Positions 1-10,887 of a stretch of DNA of 64,000 nucleotides are shown piece after piece. The stretch lies in assembly GCA_963576735.1 (NCBI GenBank), contig OY755188.1, forward strand, positions 1,612,001-1,676,000. Reading direction: 5' to 3'. Origin of the DNA: Bedellia somnulentella. Its lineage: Eukaryota; Arthropoda; Insecta; Lepidoptera; Bedelliidae. The notes under the pieces are model-generated. The model was given only the letters and a program-made list of their open reading frames with translations. It was not told the origin of the DNA and searched no databases. Each line of letters begins with the position of its first letter. Positions within the stretch are counted from its first letter, which is position 1. A program made the position numbers and the translations under genes.

Positions 1-525
1 ATACTCGGAAACGCGTGTCCTTCAATCCACCCTGAACAAGGTGGATAATCGGAATTGATAATAATATGTTTCTTCCGATTTTTTACCCCAAGTACAGTCA
101 TTTACAGAAACATACACAACACAAAACGGGTCCAAGAAACATCGTGAACATTAAAATACTTTAGATAAACATACCTACTTTCCTACTTACAGTTTGAATA
201 AAATTATCTTGGTGAGTTTTAATTCAATATTTATTGTTAAATGAATAACGTAAAACAATCTTTTGATCTAAATTGCAGGTAAGCATCTGTAGGGATGGTA
301 GCTAGTATTTGGGTGAAAACCATTTAAAATGACCGTTGTGATAAATGAAACCATAACAGGAAAGAAACTCCTAACAAAAAAAGACAAATTAAAACTTAGG
401 GTCTTTTTTCTGTAAATGACTGAACGTAGACAGGGCAGAAAATTGGAAGAAACATAATATATGAATTACGGCTATCCACCCCGTTCAGGGTGGACAGAAG
501 GACGTGCGTTTCCGAATATCCGCCT
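1..525. mobile_element. fold-back element with ~115-bp inverted arms (cut by left edge)
   Basis: Bases 1-115 recur inverted at about 405-525: GGAAACGC, CCACCCTGAAC, CGGAATT and TGTTTCTTCC in one arm match their complements in the other. The 290-bp middle has no coding frame. The outer end may lie beyond the left edge, so no target duplication can be read. Confidence 0.65.
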
Positions 526-956
526 TATGGTGGCTGTTTTAAGGTGGATAAACGGAATAAGTCCTATCCACTCGGCCACGGCTGTCTTCATATACATACA
601 ATACAATACGTCATATACAATATACATTACCCATTATACAAAAGAAGTCCCCTCCGCATCTTTTTACCTGTCTGAACGCAATTAACTTGGAAACTACCAA
701 GTAGATTTTTAAACGGTTTTTAAAAATTAAAAAGTAGGAATGTTGAGGTATATAATTTATTATATTTTAACGTAAATTAGCAAAAATACGGCGATAAATG
801 TTAAAGAGATAAAAAAGGGCTAACTAAGAGTTGGTTGGTTCCCATAGATGTGGCTAAACATCTGGATAGATTGCCAACTGTAACTCTCTGAAGAGCCGAA
901 TTTAAACAGACCTTATTTCTTAACTTAACATCGTATCTAAGTTAGTCATACATTCA

Positions 957-1172
957 TAAATACATATAATCACGGCTATAAATTCAAGGAAGGGGTCCTC
1001 AGCCACTTTTAGAGAGTTGATTGAGGAAAAGATAGTTAAAAAAGGTTGTTGGTGATTGATGAGTCTCCAACTGCAACGCCCAAAAATCCATGACAAAGCC
1101 CTAATACCCTTAGTCGCCTCTTACGTACACCCAAATGGGTAGTGCTATTCTAAGCCGACTATACACAGTACA
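957..1172 (-). repeat. SINE-B, diverged copy
   Basis: AATCACGGCTATAAAT, CAGCCACTTTTAGAG, GTCTCCAACTGCAACGCCC and TAGTCGCCTCTTACGTACACCC all match the family. Lies directly beyond the donor of protease exon 4. Confidence 0.75.
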
Positions 1173-1192
1173 TTATCTTATTGCATACTTAC

Positions 1193-4100
1193 CAAAAATC
1201 TATGTCCATTGACACTTCCAGCAACGGGTCCCCCGGAATCCCCACCGCAGGTCCCCCTCCCGCCCTCGCCGCTGGTGCAGATAGTAGTTGACACCACCGT
1301 CGAGGGACCATACGCTCGCTGGCACTCGGCGTTGGTGATCACTCGCAGCTGGGTTTTGCTGAGGTACTGGTTGTTGGTTATGCCTGATGCTGGAATTAAA
1401 TTCATGCAGCAATTTAAAAATTATGACAGAGGGGACAAAAGTTGGATTAATTATTTACATAAATACATTACAAATTCCTCAGATACTTTTGGAATGTTGA
1501 GTGGGGAAAAGATTGTAAAATAAAAGTTGTTGGTGATGGGTCTCAAACCGCATCTCCCAAAAATCCCTTAAAGTCCCCAATACCGTTGTCGACTCTTACG
1601 CACACCCACCGGAAAAATAGAGTAGAGGTATTCTAAGCTGACACTACACAGCAAATTAATTATATCAGTCCACAAAATAAAAATCTGAGTAACTTTGAGT
1701 GTCTTCCGTATTTATTTCCGTTGGTCGTAAGCCTTATGTTCACCATTTGAGGAAAATCGGTGTGCATTTACCGAATGTGGCTCAAGTCAAAGAATGAAAT
1801 ATCACCTTCTATTTTGAATTTTTATATAAAAACGGCGGGAGAATAAATGTAATTGAAATAATTTACTGAAGTACAATTTACTAACAATTTTAACTATCAT
1901 TTTGATCTATTCGGCGCCTTTTATACTTATATTAAAATACAATGTTTATTTATGTCTTTTTTACATCTTAAAGAGAATATACCTTACACAAATTGAATTT
2001 TTGAATATTTCTAAATTGAGACTAGAGAGTCTTGTTGCCAAAAAAATATTATTAATGAACATTTGACCCAAGTGATGTTATAATTATATATAATATAATT
2101 ATATTAAATCCATCTAATTCCTGAAATACACTCTACCCAGATAAAGCTCCTGAAAACGTCTTAAATATTCTCTGTGCCAACGTCCGTAGTTTAGAATATA
2201 ATATAAATAAATTCTTACTATTGATACTTCCATAGATTTGTTTATTTTTACTGAGTGCTGGCTAAAAAAAAAAGAACCACCACAGTCAATCAATGGCTAC
2301 AATACTTTCTATACGGAAAAGTTTATAAATCAAAACAATGGGATAACAGTTTATATGAAAAATCATCTTGAGAAAACATAATTAGTTACTCCATAAGTGC
2401 ATGGGGTGGAGCTGCTAAATCGCATATGATACTTATCGAACGTGTTCAAGGATTGTTTTAAAAGTTTTACCCAATATTCCTTTTAAATATTTTACTAGTA
2501 AGCTTTACTATAAAATAAATAAATAAATAAAAATTTATTCAGTTTTCAAAAGTACATAATATTCGTCTTAACCTAGTTAGTTATTTAAAGTACAAAATAT
2601 AACATTTTCTTGTTCCTGAGCTAGGTAATTTACCTGCATTTCAGGCAACAATAAACAAAAAAGGCTTAAACTATCAGTTTTCATATAATGGTATTGGTAA
2701 GTAGTGTATAAATTATAATAAGAATCGATTGTATCTTACTAATTGTATTATTATGATAAAAAAATAATAAATAAAAACATCTTATATTAACTTATTATAT
2801 TAAGCAATTCCTCTGATTCCGTGTATGTAAGATTTAATAGCCACGATTGAAGTTTTTTCTTCTATGAGGCAAATATTTTACCAGTGCGTAAGTTATATAT
2901 CCTAGATTGTCTTCGTAGATACTTGTTACTACTATTGTATATTATATGGTTTTTATACTGAGTTCGCCGTATTCCATTTGTATATGTTATGAGGAAAATG
3001 CTGGGATATATTATTATTGTCCTTTGGTGGACATTAGAGATACATTTATTTGATTTGATTTCAACTATCTACAACGTATATATAAATAATATTGGAGTTT
3101 CCAAACACCCTAACGCAAATCAAGATAACATCGCCAAAACTTTAGTACATTGAAATTAAAAACTTCCATTAACTGAAAGGAATACTCACCATCATGAGTT
3201 TTTCCATATCCGGATGCTAGAACGGTGGCCCCAACCAAGTTCTGATTTAAAACTGATAGTGGCGGTAGAGCTATTGGTTGAATATATGCTGCAACAAAAT
3301 TAACCTTATTTTACTAAACCAAAATTTGGTATATGTCTAATGTTATTTTATAAAGATCTTAAGTTGCTTAGAACGAATCTTAGGATTTCCTGAATTGTTT
3401 TAAAGAGTCAAAAAGTATGTTATTTCTTTTTAAATGCAAAACATCACCAAGACAAATTTTTTTAATCGCGTTCTTGACCCGTAGTTTTTTGCATGAATAT
3501 AAGGAACATTTCCTTTCCTTAAACCTTATATTAAAATCTTTTGTGAATCTTGAATTATTTGTTTTTAAACCATTACTACTTGATTGCCTGAGCATAGTAT
3601 GTTAGTATACAAACCGTTAAATGAAACTCCGCTTATACCAATCATAGCAAGATCATTCGTCATGGTTCTTTGATTATAGCCGCTGTGGACTTCTACCGAT
3701 GCTGTTGGTATTCTGGTACCACCAGAAAAGAGGAACTGTGATGCAAGGACCACCACAAACTGCCTTGCTTGTGATGAGCCATGTCTCCAACAATGAGCTG
3801 CTGTAAGTAGCCGCGTGTTTGATAGCAGTGATGCACCGCATACTGACACACTGCCAGTTGTTAGTGTTACTACTAAACCCGCCTGCAAATAAAATAAAGA
3901 TTTGACTTAGACTTAGAATACATTAGACGGCTTAGAATAGCACTATCCCATTTCTTCCAATGGGTTATCGTAAGAGGCGGCTAATGGTATTGGGGCTTTT
4001 TAAGCGATTTTTTAGCGATGCGGTTGGAGACCCATCACCAAAAATATTTATTTTACAATTATTTTTTTCACTTGACTCCCAAAAGTGGCTGAAGTATTTA

Positions 4101-5810
4101 GATTCTGTAGCTCTGGCTACCCCTTTGAGGGATTAATAGCTGTGAGTATGCGTATGTATGTATGTTTAAAAAGCCAAGACTAGTAGTGGTTGTAACGAAG
4201 ATCAGAGATATAATGTCAATTTGACGGTTGAAAATTAATGTGCGAGTGCCTACCTTTAATGCAATTTTATTTAAGGGCTTCCCCGCATTTTGCAGCTATT
4301 GCGCTCACTCTTACGTCAAATTTACTGAGAGTGACAGGGACGAAAAAAACGCGCGCGCAGGATAAATGTAGTTTATTTTGTTTTATTGAATAACTATAAT
4401 GTTTAAATGAAAAGTTAAACATCAAAGTTACAAATCTTAAAGCTACGCGTATATAGACACATAATGAGTTCACATGTATGTTATGCCAGTGGAGCCTATA
4501 CGGTTTTTATGAAAACAAAGCATGTTCCAATTCAATTTTTTTCATCATATTTTTAACAAATTATTAAAATGTTAAATATCAAATTTTAACACCATGAACT
4601 AATCACCAACATATATTTTATTCATGTCATATCAATATCATCAAATCAGACTTTATAGAATTTCCAAACAATCAATATCAACCTATTTTTCCGGGGACGC
4701 CCTTAACCATTAAAGTATGTATTATGTTATCTGTGAATCTCTACAGCCATTGACTAGAACACGGCAGCAAAGTAAGTGTGTTCTTTCTAACAGTAAATAA
4801 TAACAATGCTCAAACTATTAAGTTTTGTTTTTTTAAGTGATAATGTTAGTAAGAAGAATACTTTTATTTTCTTATAAAAAATAAATGATTTTGCTCACGA
4901 CTTCATTTCATTGGATTTGAATCATCACTGATCAATCCCTCAATCATCTTGCCAATGCTCTTCCTGACGTGATTAACCGACATCGCATCGACTTCAAGAG
5001 GAATATCTAAATACAATTGAGATGCTTCAGAGTGTGTTCAAAAAGGCAGGCTCCGAAGGATGAAGAATAAAAGAGCATGTATAAAAAAACTGTTGGATGT
5101 AAATAAAGCTAGAGAGGTTTGCCAGGATCGTACGAAGTGGCGATCGATAGTCTCTGCCTACCCCAATGGGAATTAAGGGCGCGAGTAAATTTATTTATGT
5201 ATATATGTATGCTTAAGTTGTGCAGAGTCGCGCGGTTTAGTTCTATCCATGGATGTCGTAAGGGGCGACTGAATGTTTAAGGGCCTTTCAAGTAATTTCT
5301 AGCTATTTATCTTTTTGGGATTCATAACTTAACATATAAATATATTTATTCAACTAAAATATACGAAAAATATCACGCAAATCACGGTTTTATAAATTTT
5401 AGCTTTTAGACAGAGTCCGGAATACGGAGAGCCGCGCAATGAACTCTCGGTGTAAAGAGAAAGCGTGTCCGACCAAGAAAAAGATAGAGTGATGAATTAG
5501 GTCTCTGGGACAAGAACTGGTGGGAAACCACTCAAGACCGCAGTGGGACACAAAAAAGACTTATAATCAATGAAAACTTTTAAATCAATTCGCATACCTG
5601 ATAAGGAAGTTGCCCGGCTGCAGCTGATGAACCACCAACGATTTTATCTGGATTGAGTGTATATTCATCTTCAACTAATTTAATTCTCTTTGCTTCTGGG
5701 ATCCCAATTTCTAAATGATAATCACTGAATATTGTCTCATATGTACTTAAACCTAAGGTTTTGCTTAAAATTGCACCTATCGTAACTAAGAATACTATTG
5801 GAGACTTCAT
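1193..5810 (-). CDS. secreted S1 serine protease, brachyurin/chymotrypsin-like (4 exons, 3' partial)
   Basis: Exons in transcript order: 5810-5598, 3882-3615, 3288-3190, 1389-1193, all with GT..AG junctions in register (259 codons seen). The last exon, about 40 residues with the C-terminal helix, is not found at 1-1190 and must lie off the left edge. The ATG at 5810 opens a hydrophobic signal peptide (about residues 1-20). A propeptide follows, and a Lys-IVGG activation site puts the mature N-terminus at about residue 57. Catalytic triad: His in TAAHC (~101), Asp in TNDLA (~148), Ser in GGDSGGP (~245). The residue at chymotrypsin position 189 is Gly (GRGTCGGDSGGP), which in this family points to brachyurin/collagenase-like or broad chymotrypsin-like specificity rather than trypsin. 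It would be secreted as a zymogen; a larval gut role is typical of such lepidopteran enzymes but is inference. Introns hold SINE-B copies and a LINE relic. No frameshift or stop is seen. Confidence 0.9.
1463..1655 (-). repeat. SINE-B, 3' shortened
   Basis: From AAATTCCTCAGATACTTTTGG to GACACTACACAGC; the (ATGT)n end is missing. Intron of the protease. Confidence 0.75.
2135..2520 (+). mobile_element. decayed LINE: endonuclease start joined to RT end
   Basis: The plus strand reads LCANVRSLEYNINKFLLL, then after a frame change SIDLFIFTECWLKK, the start of an apurinic endonuclease. About 100 bases later it reads SAWGGAAKSHMILIERVQ, a motif from the far C-terminal side of LINE RTs. The centre is deleted. 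Ends in (AAAT)n at 2514-2535. Confidence 0.6.
3922..4166 (+). repeat. SINE-B copy
   Basis: From CGGCTTAGAATAGCAC to TAATAGCTGTGAGTATGCG and a (TATG)n end. Protease intron 1. Confidence 0.85.
5031..5216 (+). repeat. RTE 3' fragment
   Basis: Matches the end of the RTE at 14940-15116 (GAAGAATAAAAGAGCATGTA, CCTACCCCAATGGGAATTAA) with a TATG tail. Protease intron 1. Confidence 0.85.
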
Positions 5811-5846
5811 TATTTTAATTGTTTAAGAGGAGATTGTTACCTAAGT

Positions 5847-5855
5847 TTATATAGT
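5847..5855 (-). promoter_or_regulatory. TATA box of the serine protease gene
   Basis: On the minus strand CTATATAAAC lies about 40 bases before the protease ATG. This spacing would put the start of transcription only about 10 bases before the ATG, giving a very short 5' leader, as is common in insect digestive protease genes. The placement is seen; the function is inferred. Confidence 0.5.
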
Positions 5856-6214
5856 TGGTATTTCACCTTCTACTGAAAAGATAACTGGAATTCAATTATA
5901 GATTAGTTAATTAATTTTGATTAGTTACCTACTTCAATTACAAAGGGCTTGTTCCGGAATCGCTGATTAATACATTGTAATCCCAATTCAATGAATTATT
6001 CACTTTACTGTTGTTCTACAAGTTTGTTTTAAACAATTATCGCCTTAACCCTAAAATACTTTAATAATTCTCTAACGGAAGTTAACCTTTGTAAACAGTT
6101 ATGCAACAAAATCCCCAAAGAGGTTGCAAAGGTAGTGATGTTTTGAATATCAGGAGATATTCTTGTTGAATAGTGTTAAGAGTACCATAGATTTGCTTGA
6201 ACAGTGCATTTTAT

Positions 6215-6395
6215 GAGATAGTTTGCAGACCTTTTGCTGTTTTTGTACGAATACACTGTCTTAGTACAACTCAGCCACGTGGGTTTCAGGATGTTTTCAC
6301 TCACTCTTAACACGAAGTGATACATTTGTATAGACTTAGCTCAGGATTTGAACGCATGTCTCCTGCTATAGAAGCGGTGGTGTTTAGAAAAGAAT
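6215..6395 (-). repeat. SINE-A, decayed 5' half
   Basis: ACTCAGCCACGTGGGTTTC and GGATTTGAACGCATGTC remain; the 3' tail is missing. Confidence 0.55.
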
Positions 6396-6535
6396 TGAAT
6401 AGAATAAGTCTTCATTGCACATCAAACACACATTAACAAAAATAATAATATGACCAAACAGTTCACAGTCAGGTACAATTGGCGGTCTTATCGCTAAAAG
6501 CGATCTCTTCCAGACAACCTTTGCTCTTTTTTTGT
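6396..6535 (-). repeat. short repeat D (LINE 3' UTR-like)
   Basis: TTCATTGCACATCAAACAC... GGCGGTCTTATCGCTAAAAG CGATCTCTTCCAGACAACC. The same unit recurs at 19873-20003. On the minus strand it reads as a LINE 3' UTR ending in a TTCAATTC-type tail. No coding part. Confidence 0.55.
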
Positions 6536-6539
6536 TTAC

Positions 6540-8030
6540 ACTCAGCTCTAGATATAGTTTTTTTGTCTGCTATTAAAATATAACCAGTGTGTTCTGACAA
6601 TTGATGAGTTTATAAGATATTTCAGTAAAAGTCGTTGAAATCAACAACGTAATCAATGTAATAGACTTTTATATAACCAAAGGTTCATAATTGTAAGTAC
6701 CTTTTTTGTGGTTTAACATTGTGTAATTAGGATAAAAACTATTTTGGTGAATTAAGCTATTTTGCGGCAAACGAGTAGTACTTACTACAGAACACTAACT
6801 CAAGGAAAACCTTTTTCATTGTACTAGATGCAAGGTAGATTCTTATCCAGAGTGCCTAATTCCTAATTAAAAATTTCATAATCACAAATGCGAAATAAAG
6901 CATGATCACGTTTGCCAAAAAAAAAGAGTAGGTTGATTCCTAATCAAATCAGTGTTCCTTTTTTCTAATGAAACATCTAAGGCCCCTTTCTCTCTATGTT
7001 TTATTTATCAAACTACACTCTCACTCGCTACCATTTTCTTTGTAACATAAGTTGTATTGTCTAGTAAACCGCAGTAGATAATAATCATTTTAAAATTCCA
7101 AGCGTCAGTTATTGTGTACATGTTTTTTCCGATAAGGATATCAAATTGTCGAAGTGTTTTGTTAAATTTGTTTAATTGTCATTATCAACTGTTACAAGGT
7201 CCAGATATATCTTGATAATCTGTATTTGACTTTTTATATTATTTAATATCCCCATATATTTGACAATAATTGGTTTAACATCATAGATGTAACGTTCTTA
7301 ACGTTTAAAAGTTTTAAACGTTTTAAGTACATCTATGGTTTAACATCATCAGAACTCTGCACTGTGCTGGTCTTATTTTTCTTTTTAAATAAAATTTGGA
7401 ACTTTTTATTAAAAAAAAAGAAACAACTTATTCCAAGGAGACTTAAATGTCATCTTAAAAATGAAAGATTGTGCTTGTTAAGCCTCAACAAATATTTTTA
7501 ACTAATTATTATTAACAATTAGCATTTGGATTTCATTGTTAGCTTGTTTACTCGTCAGGACATCTGAAGATCTTCTCTTTAAACCGAAACAGATTACAAT
7601 AATATTGTCGTTACCTCAAACTTCTCGCACTCGCCACATCGAAGTTCAAATTAAGAATATCTTAAACACTTGGTGTTTTCTGATCTGCAAGTACAGTGGG
7701 AGGTAATGGCAGAGGAACGACTGGTTTGGAGGCAAACAGTGAGTACTGTACTGACGTGTTTCAGTTTGAAAGGAAGAGACTTGATCAGCTCGATGGTAAG
7801 CGAAATAAGTTATAATAAGTTATAAGAATAACTTTATGACACGACTATTCGGGGCTATTCATGGAACAATTTTTATTGGTGTGACAATGTACCGGAAACC
7901 GTAACTACCGGTTACCGTAAATAAACAAATAAATTAAAAATTGCAGTTTATTATTATCGGATCACTGGTGATGTGGCCAAAATTCGGTTGGAGAAATATT
8001 AGTGCTCAATCACTGCTATAACTTTGCATT
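6540..8030. other. no gene recognised
   Basis: AT-rich intergenic sequence. Apart from the palindromic insert at 7271-7349 I see no family. At 7690-7795 a short frame (WEVMAEERLVWRQTVSTVL) ends before GTAAGC and could be a lone exon, but nothing supports it. Confidence 0.5.
7271..7349. repeat. 51-bp palindromic insert between 14-bp direct repeats
   Basis: TGGTTTAACATCAT occurs at 7271-7284 and 7336-7349. The 51 bases between them form an imperfect hairpin (AGATGTA...TACATCTA with AACGTTTAAA/TTTAAACGTT in the stem). Confidence 0.6.
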
Positions 8031-8032
8031 TT

Positions 8033-8250
8033 GCTGTGTAGTATCGGCTTAGAATAGCACTACCCCATTTCTTGCCGTGGATGTACGATTTTTGGGCGAT
8101 GCGGTTGGAGGCCCATCACCAACAACCTTTATTTTAGCATCTGTTCCCTACGCAACTTCCAAAAGTGGCTGAGGAATTTTTTATTCCTTAGCTCCGGCTA
8201 CTCCTTCTAGGGATTTATAGCCGTAAGTATTTGTATGTATGTATGTAGTT
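8033..8250 (+). repeat. SINE-B copy
   Basis: Starts GCTGTGTAGTATCGGC and ends in TATAGCCGTAAG plus (TATG)n. About 35 bases around the CGTAAGAGG block are deleted. Confidence 0.85.
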
Positions 8251-8725
8251 TACATTTTTAATCAAAAAATAACTAAAGACTACTTTTTAACCAATTTCAA
8301 AACAAGCAGTGTTCTCAATTAGATTACTTTGCCATTTATGAACCAGTTTTGTTTTTTTTATTATTAAATTTTTGTTATCTTTTTTGGGCAACGAACCCTA
8401 AAAATATTATAAATTTTACACAAGCATTCGTGCAAATTGTCTCAAATCAAATAATTGCTTGCATTTGAAAAATCAACATTGCTACTGTAATAACGAACGT
8501 ATGAACAAATACCAATTACATTGAATGCCTTATTTTGCTCTGAATAAGGAAAATACTTTTATATTTCTGGGTTCCCTCAATATGGTTCTTCAAGTATTCT
8601 TACAATTTATAGTTTTTTTTTTATAAAAAGGTCAAGGTTATTATCGGCATCGAGATTCTTTGAGTCAAAATGTGCTTTGAACCGCACTCGTAAATTCGAT
8701 TATGGTCAGAATATAGTGTATTTGT

Positions 8726-8970
8726 GCTGTGTATTGTTGGCTTAAATTAGCACTACCCCATTTCTTCCGGCAGGTGTACGTAAGACTAACAGTATTGGGG
8801 GTATTAAGGGATTTTCGGGCGATGCGGTTGGAGATGGGTCACCAACAACATTTATTTTGCCATCTTTCCCCATTCAACTTTACGAAAGTGACTGAGGAAT
8901 TTCTAATTCCTTAGCTCTGGCTACCCCTTCTAAGGATTTATAGCCGTAAGTACATGCCTGTATGTATAAA
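8726..8970 (+). repeat. SINE-B copy
   Basis: Nearly full length from GCTGTGTATTGTTGGC to TATAGCCGTAAGTACATG. Confidence 0.85.
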
Positions 8971-9019
8971 GTATTTGTGAAATATATGTATGCATTTTAA
9001 ATACAACACATCTACATAC

Positions 9020-9082
9020 ACTTACGTCATTTGGGTAGGCAGAGACTATCAATTGTCAATTTCTACAATCTTGGCAAGCTTC
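9020..9082 (-). repeat. RTE 3' end scrap
   Basis: TTACGTCATTTGGGTAGGCAGAGACTATC then decayed sequence like the RTE end, inverse. Confidence 0.5.
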
Positions 9083-9386
9083 GATTATTTTGTTTCTTTG
9101 TTTTTGTTTTCATTGTTTTCATTGTTTTGTTAGTTTTTAATGTTTTTGTTTTCTTTTAAACTCAAATTTACTAGGTATTTTTTTTATGATGTATCTCTCT
9201 TGTTCCATATTCACGTTGAATAATTTTGATTCTTTATTTCTTTAAATATAGTTAATTTATGGTACCTATATCTTGAACATTACTAAGAACGCTAAAAAAG
9301 TTAACTTTTCCAAAACGAAGACCTAAACTTCTGAAATAAACCTTTCATTACATAAAGATACGCGTTCTAAAATAATATCTAAGACT

Positions 9387-9538
9387 CATAAATAAAAAAT
9401 GTTATTAAAGGAAAGAAAAATTTCGACACTGGCGGGGTTCGAACCCCGCCAGTGTCGAAATTTTTCTTTCCTTTAATAACATCTTTTATTTATGAGTAAT
9501 AATCCCCACATGAGGAATTCATGTCAAAAAAACATAAA
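9387..9538. mobile_element. repeat C copy: perfect fold-back, 13-bp duplication
   Basis: Direct repeat AATATCTAAGACT at 9374-9386 and 9539-9551. Inside, 9384-9440 and 9441-9497 are inverse copies of 57 bases with one mismatch and no loop, centred on GGGGTTCGAACCCC, the T-arm of the tRNA-like unit. The 3' end AATAATCCCCACATGAGG...AACATAAAA follows. Confidence 0.85.
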
Positions 9539-10098
9539 AATATCTAAGACTGTCATAAATTAAGAATTTTTGAACCTATGTAAGGTCATTTCATTCATTT
9601 CAAAAATATATCTGTCTTTAGATTTGCGTCACGTCACAGAGATTATCTTTCCCAAGCTTCAGGATTTTGTATGCTTTTGCTTTGTAAAAACGTACTTTAA
9701 AATTCCAAAATTCAAGGCATTCTGTACATAATAGAAAATATGTAAATGGTTTGTTTAGTGTGGTAAATATAGTTTTTTCTTTTATGTTAAAAATCACTAA
9801 AGAACTCTATTTTATACAGACAGTTCTTTAACTGTACTTGTTCTTTGTTATCTGATATTTTTCGTAGTTACGCATATTATTTTCTATGATTGCCAAAATA
9901 TATAATATTCATGGCTTTAAATCCCTAAAAAAAGAGGTAGCCAGATATCAGCTTCATTTTGTAGTTTATTGCCGAATAGGTTGTAAAATCAGAATGTTTG
10001 GTGACGAGCCACCAGGCATATACGAGGCGATACACGAGGATATATATCGAGGCGATCTACACCAAGTCGATACGATAAAAAAAAATCCTGGAGAACAA

Positions 10099-10372
10099 AC
10101 ATACATACATATACTCACGGCTATAATTCCCTAGAAGGGGTAGCCAGAGCTAAGGAATTAGAAATTTCTCAGCCACTTTTGGAAAGTTGAGTGGGGAAAA
10201 GATGGTATAATAAAGATTGTTGGTGTGGTGATGGGTCTCCAACCGCATCGCCCAATGTTCCCTTTAAAGCCCCAATACCGTGAGTCGCCTCTTACGTACA
10301 CCCACCGGTTTCCACCGGGTCATTTCCCTATTTATATGGGGTAGCGCTATTCTAAGCCGGCGCTACACAGCA
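10099..10372 (-). repeat. SINE-B, full copy
   Basis: Tail (ATAC)n at 10099, then the whole body to GCTACACAGC, with a 25-base extra stretch (TTTCCACCGGGTCATTTCCC). Confidence 0.9.
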
Positions 10373-10887
10373 ACTCGAGGACTCGAGAAATAAATTGACA
10401 AACAAAATTTAAGTTAATGCAGTTTTTGTCTTCCGTCTCTGCGCAACCGCGGCGCGTCGGTGAAATGGTGAAGCTCAACTGAAAACGAATGAGTTTTTTT
10501 TATATCTGGGAACATTGTCTCCAAAATAGGCAAAAGATTATCAGACAAAGCAATTAATGATCTAGTGTTATAAAAAGTTTATTTTCTTAGCCTATTAGCT
10601 GTAAAATAAAAAGATGATTGATCTCTAAACATTCCTCAAGACTCAAACATTTTCGCCGTATATCCCCGAAGGATACCCCTTTTTAGGGAAAAGGGCTTTT
10701 TCATCTTAGCCCCCACACCAATCCAAGGTCTGCCGTGCCGAGGGATGCGTGGCCAGGGGTGAGCCTGGTCGTCAGCGTGCCGCCGTCCCGGAGCCTGGTG
10801 AACTCCGGGTACTAAATAACCTTACCTAGTCAAGCGGGGCTCTGGCTAGGCGGACAGTATATTTCCCTTGCTTTCCGTGGGAACCGA

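Noticed and set aside
7690..7800. possible lone exon before GTAAGC
   Set aside because: No partner exon, no family match and no conserved motif.
9886..10134. 82-codon frame MIAKIYNIHGFKSLKK
   Set aside because: It runs into the SINE-B tail and has no motif; taken as chance.
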